A stretch of DNA of 64,000 nucleotides from Prorocentrum cordatum (taxonomy: Eukaryota; Sar; Dinophyceae; Prorocentrales; Prorocentraceae). Both the position numbers and the translations under genes were made by a program. Below, in pieces: positions 23,001 to 32,301 of this stretch. Within the stretch, counting starts at the first letter, position 1. Every line of letters begins with the position of its first letter. Under the pieces are notes generated by a model. That model saw only the letters and a program-made list of their open reading frames with translations. It had not been told where the DNA came from and made no database searches. The stretch is taken from NCBI GenBank assembly GCA_963575745.1, contig CAUYUJ010005034.1, positions 1 through 64,000 of the forward strand, in the 5' to 3' direction.

Positions 23001-23832
23001 ACGCTTGCCGGAAGCGCTCCCGGACCCGCTGCGAGGTTTTACAAGCCGCTGCGAGGATACTGGACCGGCGGAGATGGGCTGCTGGCAGGCACCACCACCG
23101 TCCAGCTTCTAATCTAAAACCCTCTAGCTCTCAGAGAGCTTCCCGGGAATTTGCCTGCCAACTAGCTCTCCAGCGCCCCAGAATTACTCTTAAGTTCCCA
23201 GCAACTAGCTCAGGAAATCTCTTCGAGTTACTCGGAAGCTTCCAGCAACTAGCTCAGGGAAGCTGCACGCGTTACTTGCCCCACCCTGCACCCGAATCCC
23301 TCTTAGCACATACCTCGTAGAGCTCTTGGACAAAGAGCTAAGAGGAATTCGGGCGCAGGGTGGGGGCGGAGCTAGTTGGCCGACCCGACCATAAGAGACA
23401 ATGTGGTAACTTTGGGTCGGTTTTGCCATATTTGTGCAAAATTTTGAAATTCATTTTGAGAAGTGAGATTTTCATTCCCTGTAGTAAGCTATGGCGCAGC
23501 TGCTGGTACATGCTTCATGGCTCTAGGGGCAGCATTACTATCAAAACAGTTGGAGGAACCGACTCTCTATCGACCGCCAAAAAATGCATTTTTCTGAGTC
23601 ATGATAAGAGCAGGCAGGAAGGAAGGGAGGGGAGTGGGTTAAGCCGCGCGTATCAGTCGAATTATCAGGTTCGTATGTGCAATGTTACTATCCAATCGCT
23701 TGGAGAAACCGACTTTTGATAAAAACCAAAAAATCGTGATTGCTCGAGTTTTTCGGCTCTTGCTTCAGAAGCTCTCATCTGTTCCGAGAAGCGCTGTGCA
23801 AGAAGAGAGCTGTACGAGGTGCCCGGCGGTAA
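23001..23832. repeat. Inverted module A pieces and unassigned repeat sequence
   Basis: Contains two copies of the 'ccagcaactagctcagg' phrase (23200-23265) and an inverted pair: GCCCCACCCTGCACCCGAAT near 23279 against ATTCGGGCGCAGGGTGGGGGC near 23347. From 23360 the module A body runs in reverse (gtggtaactttgggtcgg, cattttgagaag), then a second body (tgctcgagtttttcggctc) leads to the next hairpin. No coding function seen. Confidence 0.6.
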
Positions 23833-23880
23833 CTGGGCGCCGGCGGTAAACCGTCAACCTTTCTTACCGCCGGGGGACTC
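23833..23880 (+). repeat. Hairpin repeat copy nested in an older arm
   Basis: The sequence reads GCCCGGCGGTAAC then CTGGGCGCCGGCGGTAAACC...TTACCGCCGGGGG. The complete hairpin thus follows a half-arm of another copy, as if a new unit joined into an existing hairpin. Confidence 0.85.
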
Positions 23881-24790
23881 GTAGAGCTTCCTGTTCACAT
23901 ATACTGTCAAGAAAATTGCACCCGAGAGATTTCAGACCTCTCGATACAACAGCCGGACGCCTCTGATGCTTCTGGATCGCTTGCTGCTCGTACCAGCTCG
24001 TAGCTATCTACAGCCCGAGTCCAATACAGAAAGGAGACAACACCTGCCAAGGTGACTTGAAGAATACGGACCTAGCCCGAGTAGCAAACCCAGTTCAGAC
24101 CTCTGGATGCAACAGACGAACCCGCAATGATATCGAATCAGTTTCTGTGCGCATCAGCTCTGTAGCTCTCCTACAGACCGAGTTACGCGCGATAATCCAC
24201 GGCACCTCTTAAGATAACTCGAACAATACGAACAGTTTCGCAGACCTAGCTTGAGCAGTAGACCAGACAGGCGGACGCGTCTGAAGTCTCCAAATCGATT
24301 CCTCTGATAACCAGCCCTGTAGCTTCCCTAGAGCCCGAGTTAAGTGCAGAAAACCGACAGCACCTCCCAAGATGACTCGAACAGTACGACTAGCTTCGCG
24401 GACCTAGCTCGGGCAGCAGACCGAGTTCAGAGCTCTGGATTCAAGAGACAAACACGAATCATCATTCTGAATCGATTTCGATAAGTATCAGCTTTGTAGC
24501 TGTCCTATAGCTCGAGTTAAGTACAAAAAACCGACAACGCATGCCTGCTTTTTGGCAGTATAAGGTACCCGATCGAGCTGAGATCGAGATGGCGAGCGGC
24601 AATAGGATCGAATATCATGAGAAGAAATACTAGAGCTCGAACGAATTGAGGAATCTCGAGAACAAAATTTTCAACCGACCAAAAGTCAGCAAAAGGTCTG
24701 TCGAGATTTTTCTTGCCAACTAGCTCTCCAGCGCCCCGGAATTACTCTTAAGCTTCACGCAACTAGCTAAGGGAAGCTCGACGAGTTACT
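23881..24790 (+). repeat. ~177-bp satellite unit with terminal block
   Basis: Five monomers, identified by 'accgagttcagag/cctctggat' and 'cagctctgtagctctcctaca' phrases (24110, 24155, 24420 and so on). The terminal block (gtacccgatcgagctgagat, 24567; ctagagctcgaacgaattg, 24630) ends in 'aagcttcacgcaactagcta'. A reversed partial hairpin (TGGTTGACGGTTTACCGCCGG, about 24791) follows. Confidence 0.85.
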
Positions 24791-24874
24791 TGGTTGACGG
24801 TTTACCGCCGGTTCTCAGTCTTGCCGAAAAGCTCTGCGAGGTACCGGGAAACGGCGGCGAACCGTCAACCAGGT

Positions 24875-25542
24875 TTTTTGAGTTTGAGTCAGGGCGCGGA
24901 CAGCTGTGACAGCTGAGCCCTAAGACTCCCAAACGGAGCACAGGGTAGCTAGAGAAGGCACCTCTTATCATCACACTGCCGAGCCACTGAGGCATAGGCA
25001 TCGGAATAGGATGCAGGACCAAGGAAAAGGATGCAACACAACATGTGAGAATGCAGAGGTGTTGGAACAGGTTAGAGAATGGTGTAAGAGCTGTTTGAAA
25101 CGCTACCCAAAACGTGTTCCACGGCCATACAATGCCGTTTTACTGCATTGATCAAAGCAACAGCCGATCAGCAGCATATGCTTCCACAGACCGCCCTCCA
25201 AAGACGAAACCGTGGAGGCCGACTAGTTCATGTTTACGTTGTATATCACAGGCGAAGCAGAGTGAAAGTTAAAGTTGAAGTCTTGAACAGCGCCAGGCGC
25301 CAGTTAAGGCCGCAGTTAAGGCCAAAAGGTTACACAAAGGTTCCTAATGTGGCTCTGCAAGCGTTGTTCCATCAACCGTTGAGCACCACTTGAGTAGAAT
25401 GTCAAGCACCGCCAATGTCCGAAGCACCACCCTGCAAAACGGTGCATCCTTATCTTGTCCAACCGACACAGCCCACAGGTTCTCTGGATGTCCGCGCCCC
25501 CCCCCCCCCCCCCCATCACGGCGCAAAGCCTCACAGAAACGG
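24875..25542 (-). mobile_element. Retro-insertion C in a hairpin loop
   Basis: About 670 bp interrupts a hairpin between CCGTCAACCAGG (ends about 24872) and GGGCACCTCGTAGAGCTC (from about 25528). On the minus strand the 3' end is A-rich (CTCAAACTCAAAAAACC), as in a retroposed transcript; the 5' side holds a 19-base C run (25496-25514). The right hairpin arm is lost, which suggests 5' truncation with target loss. No convincing coding sequence is seen. It may be a 3' UTR retrocopy or a non-autonomous element. Confidence 0.65.
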
Positions 25543-25936
25543 GCACCTCGTAGAGCTCTTCCCTTGCAAAGCGCTTCTGGGAACACGAAAAGGAAGCTTC
25601 TAAGGCGAGAACCCCAAAAATCGAAAAATCGCGATTTTTCGGTTTCCATCCAAAATCGGTTGCCCCACGTGTTTCCATAGTAATACTGCAGCTACGGACC
25701 TGAGAATTGACTGGCAGACGCGGCATAACCCAATACAGGTGCGAAAAATCTGCTTTATCAAAATGAATCTCAGCAAAACCACCCAAAAGTTGTCACTTTG
25801 GTCGGGTGGGCCAACTAGCTTCACCCTGCGCCGGAATTCCTCTAGCTCATCGATAACGAAGAGCTCTACGAGGTACTAGCTCCACCCCACGCCGGAATTT
25901 TGCTAGCCCATCGATGCCGAAGAGCTCTACGACGCA
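25543..25936 (+). repeat. Module A copy with duplicated 3' end
   Basis: Starts CACCTCGTAGAGCTCTTCCC and shows the full body (aaaaatcgaaaaatcgcgat, gtgtttccatagtaatactg, cccaatacaggtgcgaaaaa, ccacccaaaagttgtcactt). It ends GAAGAGCTCTACGAGG; the end piece is repeated (25880-25930). Confidence 0.8.
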
Positions 25937-25980
25937 CTGGCGCCGGCGGTGAACCGTCAACCTAGTCACCGCCGGGAACC
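25937..25980 (+). repeat. Hairpin repeat copy, class with GTGA/TCAC arms
   Basis: ACTGGCGCCGGCGGTGAACC, loop, TCACCGCCGGGAACCTCG. Here both arms carry the G/C variant (GGTGA pairs with TCACC), whereas other copies have GGTAA with TTACC. Confidence 0.9.
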
Positions 25981-26150
25981 TCGTAGAGCTCCTTACACTG
26001 GAAAGAGTGCTGAGCATCGGAGTAATCAAAAAACAGAGATGTTTCGAAAATCTTTATTTTTGATTTTTTCGATGTTCCTATTTGCTCAGTTCCCGGAAGT
26101 GAACTCATAAGAACTGCTGTCGGAGAGGAGTTTATATGCCAATGCGACGC
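25981..26150 (+). repeat. Module A 5' part
   Basis: Begins CTCGTAGAGCTCCTTACACTGG. The AT-rich middle (ttgattttttcgatgttcctatt) and 'cagttcccggaagtgaactcat' recur at 62470-62515. Confidence 0.75.
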
Positions 26151-26405
26151 GCAAAATCTGCTTTCTCAAAATAAATGGTTAAATATCTTTCAAATTTTCG
26201 CAAAACCGACCGAAGGTCACCAATTTGTCCGCCCCGGCCGTGTGTGCCTCGAGCTCTTCGGAATCGATGAGCTGGAGGAATTCCGGCGCGGGGTGGAGCT
26301 AGTTGACCACCCGGCCCGGGCGGACAAAGTGACAACTTTTGGGTGGTTTTGCGAATATTTGAAAGATAGTTGACCATTCATTTTGAGAAAGCAGATTCTT
26401 CGCAC
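26151..26405. repeat. Large imperfect inverted repeat (arms ~90 bp)
   Basis: The left arm (26151-26240: caaaatctgctttctcaaaa to gtccgccccggccg) is the reverse complement, with scattered mismatches, of the right arm (26311-26402: cggcccgggcggacaaagtg to gagaaagcagattctt). Both arms are the same part of module A in opposite orientation, so the structure arose by a head-to-head join at the module end (about 26245-26310). Confidence 0.85.
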
Positions 26406-26693
26406 CTGTATACGACTGAGAGGGCCTCTGCGTCAACATGAGCTCTCTAGGTGAACTTTTACTATGAAAACACTTGGCGGAACCAACTTCATGTCGACAT
26501 GGAAAAATCATGTTTTCTCTTTTTCGAGAAATGCTTCCAGAAGCCCTCTCTTCCGATGCTGTGCACTCTTACGCGTGCAAGGAGCTCTACGAGGTTCCCG
26601 GCGGTGACCAGGTTGACGGTTCACCGCCGGGTGGGCCAACTAGCTCCACCTCGCGCCGGAATTCCTCTAGCTCATCGATGCCGAAGAGCTCTA
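26406..26693 (-). repeat. Inverted module A copy with reversed hairpin
   Basis: Module A in reverse orientation, ending GGAGCTCTACGAGGTTCCCG at about 26600, then a hairpin read in reverse (26598-26631: CCCGGCGGTGACCAGGTTGA..CACCGCCGGG). It is closely similar, as a reverse complement, to the direct copy at 28998-29350, so the two flank insertion A as inverted repeats. Confidence 0.8.
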
Positions 26694-27239
26694 CTGGCGC
26701 CGGCGGTGAACCGTCAACCTGGTCTTTTGCGTCTTTTGCGAAGGCCAGTTCGAGCTCCCATGGGAGCAGGCCTAAACACAAAGAACCTGAACAGCGAAGC
26801 TGTACAGGAAGACAGCGAAGCTGCAAAGATTAAAGCAGAGGTGCATCAAACAGCGAGGCTGTACAGATATGCACAAGACTGCCAATACACTAGAATATAA
26901 CACCAAAACAGTGAGACGCAGTAACCACTGGTTTATACAGCGACCACACGAGAAGCAGTGAGAGACCATACAGTAACCACTGGTTTATACAGCGATTACC
27001 GTCTCAACACCACTGAGAATGCACAAGGGATTAAAGGTCAGAATGCAGGTAAGAAATGCAAACTGAATTATGAACACACACACAAACAGACAAAGTGAAT
27101 TATGAACAGGCAACATACGAAGTGGATATGCAAATTACAAAATGGATATGCAATGAACTGATAAGTTGGAAGCTCACTGAACTCATGACATTACACGTGC
27201 AATGAACGCATGAGGTTGGAAATTCAACTCAGGAAACTT

Positions 27240-28345
27240 GCCTTCCAACATCTGTTGAAGCACGCGCAGAAACTTGTATTCAAACATCTGCGAAAGAGAC
27301 TCGCATTCCAACATCTGCTGAAGAAACGCCTGTCCTAACTGAACCGAGAACACGGCGCGTATCTTGCAACGTCCATTGCATAAACATGTTCGCCCAGAGT
27401 TCTAGGCCCACCTTGCACCACAATGAGGTATTGCAGGATGCCCTCAACAACGGCATCGCGCGTTGCCCTTTGCCTGGTGAAACCGTGAATTTCTGATATT
27501 TTCAATCTGGTACACATATAGAACACACCAAAAAGAATGTCGTGATTGAGGCTATACCCGTAACCGAGCTTCCGGCACTGAGTCTTAGAGGCAACTGGAG
27601 TGCCGAACTTTCTGCCCAGACATCTGGCGAGACGAAACAAGTTTTGTGACGTGAAGCTCATGCGAAGCATGTCATCTATCAAGTAACTTCGCCCGTGCAC
27701 TCCAACCTCAATTACGACCTGATCAAACTGCTCCATTTTATCTGGCACCCTAACCTCAGCTCGATTCACTCGCGCGCAAGTTGTTGCACTACCAGCTGAA
27801 GAAACTCGCAATCCAACCTCCGCATCTTGTTCTGCTGAAGAAACTTGCAATCCAACATCTGCTGAAGAAACTTGCATTCCAACGTCTGTTGAAGCACTCC
27901 CAGAAACGTGCATTCCAACATCTGCTGACGAAACATGCATGCCAATATCTTGTTCTGCTGAAGAAACTTGCAATCCAACATCTGCTGAAGAAACTTGCAT
28001 TCCAACTCCTGTTGAAGCACTCCCAGAAACGTGCATTTCAACCTCTGCTGAAGAAACATGCATGCCAATATCTTGTTCTGCTGAAGAAACTTGCAATCTC
28101 ACATTTGCTGAAGAAACTTGCATTCCAACGCCTGTTGAAGCACTCCCAGAAACGTGCCTTCCAACATCTGCTGAAGAAACATGCATGCCAACATCTGCTG
28201 AAGAAACTTGCATTCCCACGTCTGCTGAAGAAACTTGCATCGCAACATCTGCTGAAGCACTCCCAGAAACTTGCATTCCAACATCTGCTGAAGAAACCTG
28301 CATGCCAACATCTGCAGTAGGAACGTGCATTCCAACAGCTGCCGA
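27240..28345. repeat. 27-bp tandem repeat with 123-bp higher-order period
   Basis: Units like AACATCTGCTGAAGAAACTT + GCATTCC recur from 27780 to 28345. The phrase TCTTGTTCTGCTGAAG marks 123-bp blocks at about 27826, 27949 and 28072. A second short group (27240-27330) lies beyond the ORF stop, with the globular domain between, and is in another frame. Confidence 0.9.
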
Positions 28346-28975
28346 AGAAACTGGTGCCCCAACATTTTGCCGAGGAGAAGACTTTGCCAAGCTTGCATAG
28401 GGATCTTCCGTCCTGGAACCACTCATTTCATGTTCCTCCTTTCCACAAATGGCATCAAAAAGATAAATCGTACTCCCTGCAGAGAAGCCCGAATGCGCGA
28501 GACCACGCCTCCTCCTCCTCCTCCATATCGTCAAAAACAGCAGCTGAGCTACCCTCGGAAGTAGAATCGAGATATCGAAAATATCGGGGAGCATATATCT
28601 TCTGCACACAAACGCCCTGCCGCAACTCTGATCCATAGTTAATATACCTCGGAGCCACAACTCTGAATTCCAATGCACCAGACAATGAAATCACGCGCGG
28701 CGTCTCTCTGGCTCGCTCCAATTCGGCGACTCTCTTTTGGAGCGTCCTCACTGTTGATTGAGCAAAGCCAATTGAGAACTTCTGAAGAAACGACCATATG
28801 AGAACAAAGAGATACACAAATTCGACAATCGATAAGAGTGTACGGTACTCAGGCAAAACAGACACTGAAGCACCGTGTACGGTAAAGAGAACCAAGCGCC
28901 AGGCACGGCACGATGCCGCTCGAGGAGGCCTCCGACGGGCCAGGTCGCCGCAGAGATCCCGAGGAGGGACAGCAG
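27335..28975 (-). pseudogene. Unknown protein in insertion A: membrane segment, coiled coil, 9-residue repeats, globular C-terminus
   Basis: Reading the minus strand from about 28900: a hydrophobic segment (VYLFVLIWSFLQKF, about 28830-28780), a short coiled coil (RTLQKRVAELERARE), a conserved-looking stretch (RVVAPRYINYGSELRQGV), an acidic run (DDMEEEEEAW, 28510) and a frame change there. Then comes a long array of 9-residue units of the type SSADVGMQV, interrupted by SGSAS, grouped into 41-residue (123-bp) higher-order units (27826-28200). The last 150 residues are a non-repetitive domain (MEQFDQVVIEVGVHGRSYLI ... VVQGGPRTLGEHVYAMD), ending with TAG at 27335. The family is not recognised and no function is assigned. 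Confidence 0.5.
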
Positions 28976-28985
28976 CAACCTGGTC

Positions 28986-29388
28986 ACCGCCGGGAACCTC
29001 GTAGAGCTCCTTGCACGCGTAAGAGTGCACAGCATCGAAAGAGAGGGCGTCTGGAATCATTTCTCGAAAAAAGAGAAAACCTGATTTTTCATGTCGACGC
29101 GAAGTTGGTTCCGCCAAATGTTTTCATCGTAAAAGTTCACCTAGAGAGCTCATAATGAGACGCAGAGGCCTTCTTAGTCGCTTACAGGTGCGAAAAATCT
29201 GCTTTCTCAAACTGAATGGTCAAATATCTTTCAAATATTCACAAAACCACCCAAAGGTTGTCACTTTGTCCGCCCGGGCCGGGTGGTCCAACTGGCTCCA
29301 CCCCGCGCCGGAATTCCTCTGGCTCATTGATGCGGAAGAGCTCTACGAGGTACGAGGTACCTGGAGAGCACAGAGAACACAGACCAGA
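28986..29388 (+). repeat. Right hairpin arm and module A copy
   Basis: ACCGCCGGGAACCTCGTAGAGCTC begins the module at about 28998; it ends GAAGAGCTCTACGAGG at about 29350 with a short duplication (tacgaggtacgaggtac). It is a near-complete, ~350-bp reference copy of module A. Confidence 0.85.
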
Positions 29389-30130
29389 ACTGGGCGCCGG
29401 CGGTAAACCGTCAACCTTTCTTACCGCCAGGGGACTCGAGAGCTTCCTGACAACATAATTTCGAAAAAAAATACAGAGATTGAATAGTTGTTCAGCTCAA
29501 GCGATTTCAGACCTCTCGATGCAACAGCCGAACGCCCCCGATGCTTCTGGATTGTCTTCTCTACGAGCTCTGTAGCTCTCCTACAGCCCGAGTTGCGTGC
29601 GTGAATCGAGAGCACCTCTCAAGATGAGGCGAACAAAACGAATAGTTTGGCAAACCCAGCTCGAGTATCAGACCGAGTTCAGACCTCTGGATGCGACAGG
29701 CGGACGCGTCTGATGTCTCCGAATCGACTCCTGTGATTAGCAGCCCTGCAGCCCCCTACAGCCCGAGTTCAGTGCAGAAAACCGACAGCACCTCTCAGGA
29801 TGACTCCAACAATACGAATAGTCTCGCGGATCTAGTTCGGGCAGCAGACCGAGTTCCGAGCTCTGGATTCGACAGGCGGACGCGCCTGATGTCTTCAAAT
29901 CGATTCGTGTGACCAACAGCACTGTAGCCCCCCTGCAGCCCGAGTTAGGTGCAGAAAACCGACAGGACCTCTCAAGATGACTCGAACAATACGAATAGTT
30001 TCGCGATTCTAGATCGGGCAGCAGACCGAGTTCAGAGCTCTGGATTCAACAGACAAACGCGACTGACAATTCTTGATCGGTTTCTGTAAGTATCAGCTCT
30101 GCAGTTGTTATATAGCTCGAGTTAAGTACA
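29389..30130 (+). repeat. Hairpin plus ~177-bp satellite unit
   Basis: Hairpin at 29389-29434, then the class-B flank (gactcgagagcttcctgaca, catgcaac-type start) and about four monomers. 'cagcccgagtt' occurs at 29586, 29761 and 29937, spacings of 175-176. The unit stops inside a monomer at 30130 and joins module A sequence without a terminal block. Confidence 0.85.
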
Positions 30131-30421
30131 GAAATACCCGCTCTCCAAATGAATTGTCAAATATCCTTCAAATATTCGCAAAAAACGACCCAAAGTTGTC
30201 ACATTGTCTCTTCTGGTCGCATCCCGCGCCAGAATTCCTCTAGCTCATCGATGCGAAGACCTCTACGAGGTACTAGCTCCACCCCGCGCCGGAATTCCTA
30301 TAGCTCATCGATGCCGAAGAGCTCGACGAGGTGACTGGCAGACGTGGCATAAACACTACAGGTGCAACAAATCAGGTTTCTGAAAATGACATATCTTTCA
30401 AATCTTAGCAAAACCGACCGA
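30131..30421 (+). repeat. Module A 3' pieces
   Basis: Two partial copies: 'gaattgtcaaatatccttca' to 'gcgaagacctctacgagg', then 'ccccgcgccggaattcctat' to 'gaagagctcgacgagg', followed by a third internal piece (taaacactacaggtgcaac). They lead into the left hairpin arm of the insertion B site. Confidence 0.7.
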
Positions 30422-30452
30422 ACTGGCGCCGGCGGTAAACCGTAAACCTGGT

Positions 30453-32178
30453 CTTTCGCGTCTTTTGCGAAGGCCGGTTCGAGCTCCCATGGGAGCAGGC
30501 CTAAACACAAAGAACCTGAACAGCGAAGCTGTACAGGAAGACAGCGAAGCTGCAAAGATTAAAGCAGAGGTGCATCAAACAGCGAGGCTGTACAGATATG
30601 CACAAGACTGCCCATACGCAAGAATATAACACTAAAACAATGAAACGCAGTAACCACTGGTTTATACAGCGACCATACGAGAAGCAGTGAGAGACCATAC
30701 AGTAACCACTGGTTTATACAGCGATTACCGTCTCAACACCACTGAGAATGCACAAGAGATTAAAGGTCAGAATGCAGATAAGATCAAAGGCCTACTTTGA
30801 GGCACCACGTGACAAATCACGGAAAGTCACGTTCAAAGGTCAATGAGCACTCAAATCAAGGAAGCAACGAATGACCTACTTTGAGGGATCAAGCGAAGCT
30901 CTTATTCAACACACGCGCATGCACGACAACACACACACGCATGAAGAAAGGCAACGCAATGACAAATCAAGCGTGCAGGATCAATCACATGTGCACATCT
31001 GCGCCGTTTCCGATGCTTCTTGCCGCTCAGCGTCAATGCACTCCTGGAAGTAGAACTCTGAGGACCCCCTTGTTGCGAATCATCCTCCTCGGAACTTTCA
31101 ATTCCCAATTGCAGCCTGCATGCATGAAGAGCCTCAGTCCTACGCTGAAACTCCTGTCTCGGGAGTCGGTGTAGCTCACGCCAAAGAGCACTGACATCGA
31201 CACCGGCAAGGGCCCAGTCCCTGGCAGCTTGACACTCGTCCTCCGCCACTGCTGAACTCACAACTGCATTAGATAAACTCCCAGTCGTTGAACTCCCAGG
31301 GTGTGAAGTCATAGAATCTTTATAATGAGAACAATGCAACTGCTCATTCCGCAACTCCTCATTCTGCAACTCCTCACCCTGCAACTCCTCATCATGCAAC
31401 TCCTCTTTCAGAACACCCGGATCAACAGAAACAGAAACCACTTCCGAGTTTTTGTTGTTGTAGTTAGTTACAGACATGTTATCCTCGCTATCCTTCTCCA
31501 ACTCCGACATCTTCACATCAGCTGCCGTCTGAGCAGGAACAGAAACGTGCGAACCCACGTGCGCTACCTCATGATCAACACGCTGAGTCTTCAGGGTCTG
31601 CCCTACAGGCTCCCCAAGGGCAGCATCATGCCCCGACCTGCAACTCATAGTTTTCTTCTTCGGCCTCCTCGATATGGGACTCAGCCTCGCTTGAAGGGGT
31701 ATCTCATAAGAAACCACTGAAGGCCGATCATCAAACTGGACTCGCCTAGATGAAGAGCTCCCAACATGAAAATCAGAGGCGCCATGATCAACACTGGACC
31801 TGTGATAACAAGATATCTCATGATCACCATCCTGAGCCTTTATTTAGGGTCTGCCCGACAGGCTCCCCAAGGACAGCATCCTGCCCCGACCTGCACATCA
31901 TAGTTTTCTTCTTCAGCCTCCTCCGCTGCCGCCGGGATCCGGCCGAACCGGCGGCAGCGGGATCAGGGGCGCCCTGCGCCGGACCAACGCCACACCGCGT
32001 CGCCGCCATGACCGAGGCCACGGCAGCCGCGGCGGCTGCGACAGTCCTGCGCGGGGCACCTGCCTGAACAGCAGCGCGGACCGCTGCCCCCACAAGAGAT
32101 GCAGCCAATCCGGCGCCGTCGTCGCCCCTCATAGTGAGAGCACCGTGTACAGCATGAGGAACCAAAGACTCCTTACTG
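30453..32178 (-). mobile_element. Retro-insertion B in a hairpin loop
   Basis: About 1.7 kb between GGCGGTAAACCGTAAACCTGG (ends about 30451) and CACCGCCGGAAACCTCGTAG (from about 32180). The minus-strand 3' end CGCAAAAGACGCGAAAGAC and the next ~330 bp match insertion A. A clear target duplication is not visible. There are no polymerase motifs. Confidence 0.7.
30902..32165 (-). pseudogene. Unknown acidic protein(s) in insertion B
   Basis: Two minus-strand frames: 32165-31824 (Ala-rich: AAAAAVASVMAATRCG) and 31717-30902 (271 residues). A phrase occurs in both, KKKTMMCRSGQDAVLGEPVG and KKKTMSCRSGHDAALGEPVG, because ~95 bp is directly repeated (31575-31680 and 31829-31925). The longer frame also has a 15-bp repeat giving LQNEELRNEQL-type units (31340-31400), then 'LWRELHRLPRQEFQRRTEAL' and a basic patch (GKKHRKRRRC). 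The start near the 5' junction (TACACGGTGCT) resembles insertion A. Not recognised. Confidence 0.4.
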
Positions 32179-32261
32179 CACCGCCGGAAACCTCGTAGAA
32201 CTCTTTTTCACGCGTGAGAGAGCTCAGAGTCGGAAGAGAAAGCTTCTGGAGGCATTTCTCG

Positions 32262-32301
<40 letters not shown>

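Larger units (their letters stand above)
26725..28975 (-). mobile_element. Retro-insertion A with a repeat-containing coding region
   Basis: 2.25 kb between 10-bp duplications CAACCTGGTC (26715-26724 and 28976-28985) inside a hairpin whose arms flank it (left GGCGGTGAACCGT, right ACCGCCGGGAACC). On the minus strand its 3' end is CGCAAAAGACGCAAAAGA. The first ~330 bp on the plus side (26725-27050) is nearly identical to the same end of insertion B (30453-30785), although the coding bodies differ. This looks like two different transcripts sharing one mobilisation tail. There are no RT or endonuclease motifs, so it must move in trans. Confidence 0.75.
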
